The translations under genes were made by a program, and so were the position numbers. Of a stretch of 7,389 nucleotides of DNA, positions 1 to 4,380 are shown piece after piece (the stretch's first letter is position 1; each line of letters starts with the position of its first letter). The notes under the pieces were generated by a model. The model searched no databases and was not told where the DNA came from. It saw nothing but the letters and a program-made list of their open reading frames with translations. Origin of the DNA: Candidatus Woesearchaeota archaeon (lineage in GTDB: Archaea > Nanobdellota > Nanobdellia > Woesearchaeales > UBA10200); contig JACPBN010000053.1 of the NCBI GenBank assembly GCA_016180275.1, positions 1 through 7,389 of the forward strand, in the 5' to 3' direction.

Positions 1-36
1 CTTGGTTTCACATTTGAGGCATATTATGTTTATCAT
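1..36 (-). CDS. N-terminus of a CxxC (zinc-ribbon-like) protein, partial
   Basis: Twelve codons from an ATG at 36 read MINIICLKCETK and run off the left edge. A CxxC pair this close to the start is typical of the first half of a zinc ribbon, but the second pair would lie outside the window. No Shine-Dalgarno is visible. An A/T-rich TATA-like box on the same strand (58-65) is centred about 26 bases upstream of the ATG, as expected for a leaderless archaeal transcript. Promoter position and CxxC agree, but the coding stretch is very short, so confidence is limited. Confidence 0.35.
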   Translation of the reverse strand, partial: MINIICLKCETK

Positions 37-42
37 ATACAG

Positions 43-74
43 CAGAAAGTACTATTACTATAAAATACTTTCTG
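43..74. repeat. 9-bp perfect inverted repeat around a TATA-like box
   Basis: CAGAAAGTA at 43-51 is exactly complementary to TACTTTCTG at 66-74, with a 14-base A/T-rich spacer. One arm lies between the TATA-like box and the predicted start of the gene at 1-36, so a dimeric regulator bound here could block transcription. A hairpin marking the 3' end of the gene at 150-437 is the alternative. No T-run follows it on the minus strand, which weakens the terminator reading. Confidence 0.45.
58..65 (-). promoter_or_regulatory. TATA-like box for the partial gene at 1-36
   Basis: The minus strand reads TTTTATAG, centred about 26 bases upstream of the ATG at 36. It lies in the 14-base spacer of a perfect inverted repeat (43-51 with 66-74). 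A TATA box at this distance predicts transcription starting at or near the ATG. Confidence 0.35.
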
Positions 75-78
75 TCAG

Positions 79-152
79 TCAAACACTAACACTACCAAAC
101 TCTGGATTATCAGACCCTATAACTATTTGACCGTGGGAATTTGTAATAACTA
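79..152 (-). other. Out-of-frame continuation of the 95-residue gene
   Basis: Directly after the stop of the upstream gene, the +1 frame is open and protein-like: VVITNSHGQIVIGSD followed by NPEFGSVSV and TGA at 79-81. The part around TNSHGQIVI resembles the TSPNGDIIQ stretch at residues 73-81 of the preceding gene, suggesting a repeated beta motif. The other frame here has several stops. I read this as the lost C-terminus of the same protein. Confidence 0.4.
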
Positions 153-437
153 CACACTTTCTAGATTTAAGTCATCGCCTTTGGTGTTGATGTATTGAAT
201 AATATCTCCATTTGGTGAAGTTGCAATTATGTTATTATCTAACTGCCACGCCTTAGAAGCATTTACTTTTGTGCCATCTTCTGCTGTATATCCTGAAGGA
301 GGTACTTTATCATTATCCATAAGCCTGCGGTATTCTCTTGATTCTGCTGCAGATTGCCAGCAACTTTTAAGTATTAATGCTCCTGCAACTACTGCGCATA
401 ATGTTGCTCCAAACTTAACTGCATCTTTAGCTGCCAT
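150..437 (-). CDS. Small single-pass membrane protein, unknown family, probably truncated by a frameshift
   Basis: A 95-residue protein that I do not recognise. One hydrophobic segment spans about residues 8-24, followed by a charged stretch (residues 30-44) and a polar, glycine-containing C-terminal part with short beta-like strands. Lys-Ser precedes Cys26, so it does not fit a lipobox. The start is supported by GGTGGG ending 7 bases before the ATG and by a TATA box (473-480) about 39 bases upstream, giving a short leader. The stop TAG at 150-152 comes directly after a (GT)3 tract. Removing two bases there would continue the protein for 23 more residues to a TGA at 79-81. The gene is therefore either broken or naturally ends here. 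Confidence 0.65.
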   Translation of the reverse strand: MAAKDAVKFGATLCAVVAGALILKSCWQSAAESREYRRLMDNDKVPPSGYTAEDGTKVNASKAWQLDNNIIATSPNGDIIQYINTKGDDLNLESV

Positions 438-472
438 ATTTTACCCACCAAATGAATAGTAAGCTAATAAAC

Positions 473-480
473 TATAAAAA
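473..480 (-). promoter_or_regulatory. TATA box of the gene at 150-437
   Basis: The minus strand reads TTTTTATAG about 39 bases upstream of the ATG at 437. Transcription would start near 450, leaving a leader of about 13 bases that carries the GGTGGG Shine-Dalgarno. The box is the proximal edge of a repeat copy (474-533) that recurs at 2624-2685, where it also supplies a TATA-like box. Confidence 0.5.
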
Positions 481-533
481 TCTTTCCACTTTCAATCCAC
501 ATTTTTCTAACATCACGCACTCTCACGCTTTAA
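474..533. repeat. Dispersed repeat, copy A
   Basis: This stretch is nearly identical to 2624-2685. It shares ATAAAAATCTTTC, ACTTTCAATCCACAT, TTTTTCTAACATCACGC and ACTCTCA in the same order. Differences are two visible substitutions and a 5-base gap (absent here, present at about 2654-2658). Weaker similarity, such as AAGCT, continues to about 460. Like the other copy, it sits immediately upstream of a small minus-strand gene and includes its TATA-like box. Confidence 0.75.
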
Positions 534-586
534 TTTTCTAGCAGAGACGCACTCCAAAGCGATACATCAAGAACAAGAAGTTAGGG

Positions 587-779
587 CTAAATTTCTCTTT
601 TTTCATAAAATAATTGCGGATTTTCTGATCTTAATTTCAGAATTGGTGTGTGACCGCCATATTTGTACCGTAATTGTGGAAATTTTATATTCGTCTTCAT
701 AAATTTCATCAATCCCTTTTATTCCTTTCTCTTCTTCAACTGACTTGCATTTATGCCATCTACTGTAATATTGCTCAAT
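587..779 (-). pseudogene. Remnant of a small protein gene with one frameshift, unknown family
   Basis: Downstream of lemA on the same strand, 779-684 is open and reads IEQYYSRWHKCKSVEEE, then GIDEIYEDEYK. The next frame continues FPQLRYKYGGHTPILKL, then RSENPQLFYEKREI, to a TAG at 587. Removing one A from the AAAA run at 683-686 joins the two into one 63-residue frame with normal composition. No start codon is found at the 5' end, which is closed by TAA at 780-782. An intact alternative is a 40-codon ORF from the ATG at 709 to 587. I do not recognise the family. Confidence 0.35.
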
Positions 780-817
780 TTATTTTTGTCTTCGACTATA
801 GGCTGCCCAAAACAAGA

Positions 818-1396
818 TTAGCTAAAATTCACTGTAGGAGCATTTTCTGCTTCAGGTTTAGCATTAAAGTATGTCCTGTCAACATAACCAAGCTTTCCTG
901 CGACTATGTTGCTAGGGAATGTCTTGATTTTTGCATTAAAGTTTCTTACAGCGTCATTAAAACGCCCTCTTTCAACTGCTATCTTGTTCTCTGTATTGGC
1001 TAGCTCATCCTGTAATGCAAGATAATTCTGCGTTGCCTTTAGCTGAGGATAATTTTCCACAACAACTAGCAGTCTTCCTAATGCACTTTCAACATTATTA
1101 GCTGCCTTGACTTTGGCTTCGGTTCCACTGGCAGTCTGCCACTGGCTTCTGGCTTTTGTTATTTCTTCAAAAGTTGTCTGCTCAAAGTTAGCAGCGCCTT
1201 TCACTGTATTAACAAGATTGGGAATTAAGTCTACCCTTCTTTGATATTGTGTTTCAACCTGCGCCCATTTGTTGTTTACTTCTTCATTAAGCCTGATTAA
1301 GGAATTGAAAATTCCAACATACCATAAAACAAGAAGCAATATTATTCCGCCTACAATCCCTAACCCTATTAGAAGATTCATTTTTGTTTTTTTCAT
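818..1396 (-). CDS. lemA: LemA family membrane protein
   Basis: A 192-residue LemA-family protein of full length. One N-terminal transmembrane segment covers about residues 7-27, and the rest would be a soluble helical bundle. The family signature is clear: NNKWAQVETQYQRRVDLIPN at 41-60 followed by LVNTVKG, then YPQLKATQNYLALQDELA at 116-133 and ENKIAVERGRFNDAVRNFN at 136-154, with the usual FPSNIVAGKLG near 160-170 and a PTVNF end. The molecular function of LemA is not established. The start ATG has GGTG five bases upstream and overlaps the stop of the zinc-ribbon gene by four bases (ATGA), so it should be translated as the last gene of the TPM operon. Confidence 0.95.
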   Translation of the reverse strand: MKKTKMNLLIGLGIVGGIILLLVLWYVGIFNSLIRLNEEVNNKWAQVETQYQRRVDLIPNLVNTVKGAANFEQTTFEEITKARSQWQTASGTEAKVKAANNVESALGRLLVVVENYPQLKATQNYLALQDELANTENKIAVERGRFNDAVRNFNAKIKTFPSNIVAGKLGYVDRTYFNAKPEAENAPTVNFS

Positions 1397-1608
1397 TTTT
1401 TCACCTTTGTTGAAAAATTATGCAGCATTTTAACTTCATTTTTGTCTAACCACATTCCACCGCAATTGTTGCAAATGTCCAATATAGCACCGGAAGGATG
1501 TTTGAGTTTTCTCATTATTTTTTTGTTGAAAACTGTTGAACATCTAGGACAACCTATTTTCTTTTGTTGATAAATATTTTCATTAAATTTCTTTTTATTT
1601 TTTACCAT
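1393..1608 (-). CDS. Small TFIIB-type zinc-ribbon protein
   Basis: A 71-residue basic, soluble protein. Cys20-x2-Cys23 and Cys46-x2-Cys49 form one zinc ribbon, and CNNCGGMWLDKNEV at 46-59 is the hallmark of the zf-TFIIB domain family, which is distinct from general transcription factor TFIIB despite its name. No membrane segment or second domain is present. The gene overlaps the TPM gene by seven bases and lemA by four, so the three are almost certainly co-transcribed. GGAGGT at 1620-1625, inside the last glycine codons of the TPM gene, is the only strong Shine-Dalgarno, though its 11-base spacing is long. Its partner is unknown; regulation or assembly of the membrane proteins beside it is an inference. 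Confidence 0.85.
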   Translation of the reverse strand: MVKNKKKFNENIYQQKKIGCPRCSTVFNKKIMRKLKHPSGAILDICNNCGGMWLDKNEVKMLHNFSTKVKK

Positions 1609-2369
1609 TTTCCTGAAAAACCTCCGCCGCCGAATGAGCCTCCTCCGCCACCAAATCCGCCGCTGCCGCCAAACCCTCCTCTGCCTCTGCCTAGGAACAA
1701 CCCAGTTGCGGCGCCTAGATAAAAATCATCTTTGTGGCTTCTCATGCCACTGGTGCGTGATCTTGCAACTATCTTTACAATGAAAATAAGCACCATAAAA
1801 ATTACGAAAATAAGTGTCGTATTTGTTAAAGAAGCACTAACAACTGTTTTTGTTGTATTGTCCTTAAGCCTGATAATATCTGCATCATTTGAGCCAAGAA
1901 GAATTCTTCCAGTCACATTTACTGCTTCTGTTATGCCTTTTTCATAATTTTCTTCTTTGAAATTTGGCAGCAAATACTCTCTTGAAATCTTTCCTAGCAG
2001 AGATGCGCTTAAAGTGCTTTCAACTCCATATCCTACTTCCCATCTGTAATCCCTGTCATCAATAGCTACATAAAGCAAAATGCCATTATCATTTCCTTTC
2101 TTGCCTATTTTATTGTTTTCTGCTATTTTAAGTGAATATTCTTCCAAAGAATACTCTTTTGGATACTGTTTTTCTATATATATAATATACTGAACACCAT
2201 TAGTTGCTTTTTCCAGTTCCCTAAGAGTTTTTTCAAGCTCTCCCTTAGAGGCTGAAGAAAATATGCCGGCTTTATCAGTTACATAATCATTTAGGGTAGG
2301 AATTTGCACTGCATAAGTAAATGATGCCAGAGCTAATAAAATACATATAAAGAGGATGATTTTTTTCAT
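1602..2369 (-). CDS. TPM-domain (YgcG-like) secreted, membrane-anchored protein
   Basis: From the ATG at 2369 the protein is 255 residues. Residues 1-20 (MKKIILFICILL, ending TYA) are a signal peptide. Residues about 24-160 form a TPM domain, with the LNDYVTDKAGIFS entry motif at 26-38, GNDNGILLYVAIDDRDYRWE at 92-111, and VGYGVE directly after it. A transmembrane helix lies at about 184-202, and a glycine-rich tail with repeated GGFGG units ends in SGKW, as in the YgcG family. The TPM domain would face outside. An ATG at 2402 would add 11 codons, but the TATA box at 2392-2399 lies inside that extension, which rules it out. No Shine-Dalgarno precedes 2369, so the transcript is probably leaderless. 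First gene of the TPM, zinc-ribbon, lemA operon. Some relatives have phosphatase activity; activity here is unknown. Confidence 0.9.
   Translation of the reverse strand: MKKIILFICILLALASFTYAVQIPTLNDYVTDKAGIFSSASKGELEKTLRELEKATNGVQYIIYIEKQYPKEYSLEEYSLKIAENNKIGKKGNDNGILLYVAIDDRDYRWEVGYGVESTLSASLLGKISREYLLPNFKEENYEKGITEAVNVTGRILLGSNDADIIRLKDNTTKTVVSASLTNTTLIFVIFMVLIFIVKIVARSRTSGMRSHKDDFYLGAATGLFLGRGRGGFGGSGGFGGGGGSFGGGGFSGKW
1620..1625 (-). promoter_or_regulatory. Shine-Dalgarno embedded in the glycine tail of the TPM gene
   Basis: The minus strand reads GGAGGT, a strong match to the 16S rRNA 3' end, 11 bases before the ATG of the zinc-ribbon gene. It is formed by Gly-Gly codons of the upstream reading frame. 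An additional weak AGGA lies two bases before the ATG. Confidence 0.5.
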
Positions 2370-2391
2370 ACATGGATGTGAGAATACATTA

Positions 2392-2399
2392 TATTTAAA
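2392..2399 (-). promoter_or_regulatory. TATA box of the TPM, zinc-ribbon, lemA operon
   Basis: The minus strand reads TTTAAATA, centred about 26 bases upstream of the ATG at 2369. This is the canonical archaeal TATA-to-start distance, so transcription should begin at or next to the start codon. The same motif, TTTAAATA, precedes the aminotransferase gene at 2707-2714. Confidence 0.7.
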
Positions 2400-2408
2400 C
2401 ATTTGTGT

Positions 2409-2507
2409 TTATTTCCATTTTTCATCACACTTTTTTAACTTACTTTGTTTTTGTTCTTTATCTTCTTCTGCTTTCATTTCCTCAAGAGCCTTTTGTAATG
2501 GATTCAT
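2409..2507 (-). CDS. Tiny charged ORF, 32 codons
   Basis: The ORF reads MNPLQKALEEMKAEEDKEQK, then QSKLKKCDEKWK, and stops at TAA 2409-2411. It is extremely rich in Lys and Glu and looks like one amphipathic helix, with one cysteine near the end. Its ATG overlaps the stop codon of the zinc-ribbon ORF upstream by four bases (ATGA), the same coupling seen between the zinc-ribbon and lemA genes. GAGAG, a weak Shine-Dalgarno-like stretch, lies 9 bases before the ATG. The gene ends ten bases before the TATA box of the TPM operon. I know no family for it. The coupling and coding-like composition support it, but its size keeps confidence moderate. Confidence 0.5.
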   Translation of the reverse strand: MNPLQKALEEMKAEEDKEQKQSKLKKCDEKWK

Positions 2508-2599
2508 TTCTTACTCTCCATCACATACCCACACACTTTGCAAGTTATCTCTTCTCCGTCATCATACCTCTTTCCATCACATTCTGGGCAGTTGTCCAT
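2504..2599 (-). CDS. Tiny zinc-ribbon protein, 31 codons
   Basis: The ORF reads MDNCPECDGKRYDDGEEITC, then KVCGYVMESKK. Cys4-x2-Cys7 and Cys20-x2-Cys23 followed by Gly-Tyr is a textbook four-cysteine zinc ribbon with a 12-residue loop, enough to fold around one zinc ion. A TATA-like box at 2623-2630 is centred about 27 bases upstream of the ATG and no Shine-Dalgarno is visible, so the transcript is probably leaderless. It overlaps the following 32-codon ORF by four bases. Its promoter diverges from that of the aminotransferase gene, which could make it a regulator of that operon; this is only an inference from position. Confidence 0.65.
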   Translation of the reverse strand: MDNCPECDGKRYDDGEEITCKVCGYVMESKK

Positions 2600-2622
2600 C
2601 TTGCTCATTAAGCTGCTACTGC

Positions 2623-2630
2623 AATAAAAA
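2623..2630 (-). promoter_or_regulatory. TATA-like box of the tiny zinc-ribbon gene
   Basis: The minus strand reads TTTTTATT, centred about 27 bases upstream of the ATG at 2599. It forms the proximal edge of repeat copy B, just as the box at 473-480 forms the edge of copy A. Confidence 0.45.
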
Positions 2631-2685
2631 TCTTTCTACTTTCAATCCACATATTCTTTTTCTAACATCACGCACTCTCATGCTT
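2624..2685. repeat. Dispersed repeat, copy B
   Basis: Near-identical to 474-533, with a 5-base insertion and two visible substitutions. It lies wholly between two divergent TATA boxes (2623-2630 on minus, 2707-2714 on plus), which is the position expected of a regulatory region. On the minus strand a 28-codon ORF (2702-2616, MVEQKKSMRVRDVRKRICGL, then KVERFLLQ) runs through it. Copy A cannot encode the same peptide in one frame because of the indel, so I treat the repeat as noncoding. Confidence 0.75.
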
Positions 2686-2706
2686 TTCTTTTGCTCCACC
2701 ATAATC

Positions 2707-2714
2707 TTTAAATA
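2707..2714 (+). promoter_or_regulatory. TATA box of the aminotransferase/dehydrogenase genes
   Basis: TTTAAATA is centred about 40 bases upstream of the ATG at 2750. Transcription should start near 2737, leaving a leader of about 13 bases that contains the AGGTG Shine-Dalgarno (2741-2745, four bases before the ATG). Confidence 0.65.
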
Positions 2715-2749
2715 CATCTGATGTTATAGAGGAATATTAAAGGTGTAAT

Positions 2750-4330
2750 ATGAAAAAGAGGAGCAAATCTAAACCTAGTTCTGATTATGCTATTAAGAAG
2801 GCTGTCAATAACATTGCAAATCCTGAAAACAACAGTTCTTCAAGTGAACAAGTGCAAAATGTATGCGCCCTTAAATCAAAAGTTATCTTTACAAAAAAAG
2901 GCATGAAGCCAACTTATGTCTGCTCTCAGCTCACAAAAGAAGATCTGATAAAAAAATCCCAGCAATGGCTGGACATAATAAGCGCAAAAAAGATCTCACC
3001 TAAACAAAAAAAAGAGATAATCCGTGTAACAATCCAGAACTTTGAAAACTTTTTCAACCGCGGATTTTTGGAATACAGGAAATCAGTTGCAGAGGCAGAT
3101 GATTTTGCAAGCATCGAATGGACTGGAAAAGACAGCATAATAAAAGACCTGTTAGGCAAGGAATACATTGACTGCTTAGGCGGCTATGGGATATATAATA
3201 CAGGAATCATGCACCCGACAATAGTCAAGGCAGCAGCTGCGCAGTTAAAGAGGATGCCTTTAAGCAGCCAGGAGCTTCTTGATCCATTGAGAAGCGCATT
3301 AGCTGAATTATTAGCTGAATTAGCTCCCGGAGATCTGCAGGAATGCTTTTTTATCAATAACGGCACAGATGCAGTTGAAGGCGCGATGAAATTGGCAAGA
3401 TTATATACCAAAAAATCCGGCTTCATAAGCACATTGCATGGCTTCCATGGCAAAAGCATGGGATCTCTTTCATTGATGGGCAAAGCCATGTACAGAAAAC
3501 CATTTGAGCCATTATTAGGCAATATACATTTTGTCAAATTTGGAGATGCCCAAGCATTAGAAGATGAATTAAAAAAATTACAATCACTTGGCACAGAGAT
3601 TGCAGCATTTGTTGTTGAGCCTGTGCAGGGAGAAGCAGGAGCAATTGTGCCGCCAGATAATTATTTTCCTAAAGTCAGGCAGCTGTGCAGCAAATATGGC
3701 ATTCTGCTGATCTTAGATGAAGTGCAGACAGGTTTTGGACGAACAGGAAAGATGTTTGCTTGCGAGCACTGGAATATTGTGCCGGATATCATCTGTTTAG
3801 GCAAATCCATTGGCGGCGGCGTAATGCCATTAAGCGCATTCATGTCAAACAAAAGGATCTGGAAAGTTCTCGAGGATAACCCATTCATACACAGCACAAC
3901 ATTTGGAGGCAACCCATTGGCATGCGCAGCAGGAATAGCAACAATAAATGTTTTGCTGAAAGAAAATCTCGCTCAGCAGGCAGCAGAGAAAGGCGAGTAT
4001 TTTATGAGAGCATTAAAAAAATTGCAGGATAAATACAGCAAATATTTTGTTGATGTGCACGGAAAAGGGCTGCTGATTGGAATGGATTTTGCTGATGATG
4101 CATTTGGCTATTCAGTTTCTGCCGGATTGTTTAGGCGCGGTGTATTGGTTGCAGGAACATTAATAAGCTCAAGGACCATAAGAATTGAGCCTGCGCTTAC
4201 TATCAGATACAGACAAATAGACACTGTGCTTGAGAGATTAGATGCAACATTGCAGGAAGCAAGCAGAAAATACGAGAAAAAAGAGAAAACTGAACAGAAA
4301 AATGTTGTGAAAATTGAGATAAAAGATTAG
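2750..4330 (+). CDS. patA: Class III PLP aminotransferase, putrescine aminotransferase-like
   Basis: A 526-residue pyridoxal-phosphate enzyme expected to move an amino group from putrescine to 2-oxoglutarate (or pyruvate), giving 4-aminobutanal. It follows E. coli PatA/YgjG closely through its core: GFLEYRKSV at 105-113, DCLGGYGIYNTG at 141-152, SSQELLDPLR at 172-181, KMFACEHWNIVPDIICLGK at 334-352, NPFIHSTTFGGNPLACAAG at 377-395 and VLVAGT near 465-470. Expected cofactor residues are present: Gly205-Thr206, Phe232-His233, Asp323, Lys352 (Schiff-base lysine in GKSIGGG) and Thr384. Arg478 in TIRIEP is also conserved. Residues 1 to about 60 are a polar, Lys/Ser/Asn-rich extension beyond the bacterial N-terminus, and the last 20 residues are again Lys/Glu-rich. 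Substrate choice is inferred from similarity; a related omega-amine such as cadaverine is possible. Confidence 0.88.
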   Translation: MKKRSKSKPSSDYAIKKAVNNIANPENNSSSSEQVQNVCALKSKVIFTKKGMKPTYVCSQLTKEDLIKKSQQWLDIISAKKISPKQKKEIIRVTIQNFENFFNRGFLEYRKSVAEADDFASIEWTGKDSIIKDLLGKEYIDCLGGYGIYNTGIMHPTIVKAAAAQLKRMPLSSQELLDPLRSALAELLAELAPGDLQECFFINNGTDAVEGAMKLARLYTKKSGFISTLHGFHGKSMGSLSLMGKAMYRKPFEPLLGNIHFVKFGDAQALEDELKKLQSLGTEIAAFVVEPVQGEAGAIVPPDNYFPKVRQLCSKYGILLILDEVQTGFGRTGKMFACEHWNIVPDIICLGKSIGGGVMPLSAFMSNKRIWKVLEDNPFIHSTTFGGNPLACAAGIATINVLLKENLAQQAAEKGEYFMRALKKLQDKYSKYFVDVHGKGLLIGMDFADDAFGYSVSAGLFRRGVLVAGTLISSRTIRIEPALTIRYRQIDTVLERLDATLQEASRKYEKKEKTEQKNVVKIEIKD

Positions 4331-4380
4331 ACAAAGATGCAGGGTTAATAATTAAATTACAAGATAAGAGGTTGTTTACT

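Noticed and set aside
485..505. ATTGAAAG on the minus strand (also near 2640), resembling the repeat-derived handle of archaeal CRISPR RNAs
   Set aside because: Only two copies about 2.1 kb apart exist, each inside a longer promoter-type repeat, with no regular spacing and no cas genes.
500..530. Possible C/D box guide RNA in the dispersed repeat (GTGATGT on the minus strand)
   Set aside because: The C box is imperfect and there is no CTGA D box at a suitable distance in either copy.
674..1003. 109-codon plus-strand ORF
   Set aside because: Most of it lies antisense to lemA, it has a cysteine/phenylalanine-rich composition typical of a shadow frame, and no promoter or Shine-Dalgarno precedes it.
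2356..2721. 121-codon plus-strand ORF
   Set aside because: It is the antisense image of the tiny zinc-ribbon ORFs and repeat copy B, with an improbable Ser/Phe/His-rich composition.
4372..4380. TTG start three codons upstream of the dehydrogenase ATG
   Set aside because: It overlaps the GAGGT Shine-Dalgarno itself, while the ATG at 4381 has correct spacing.
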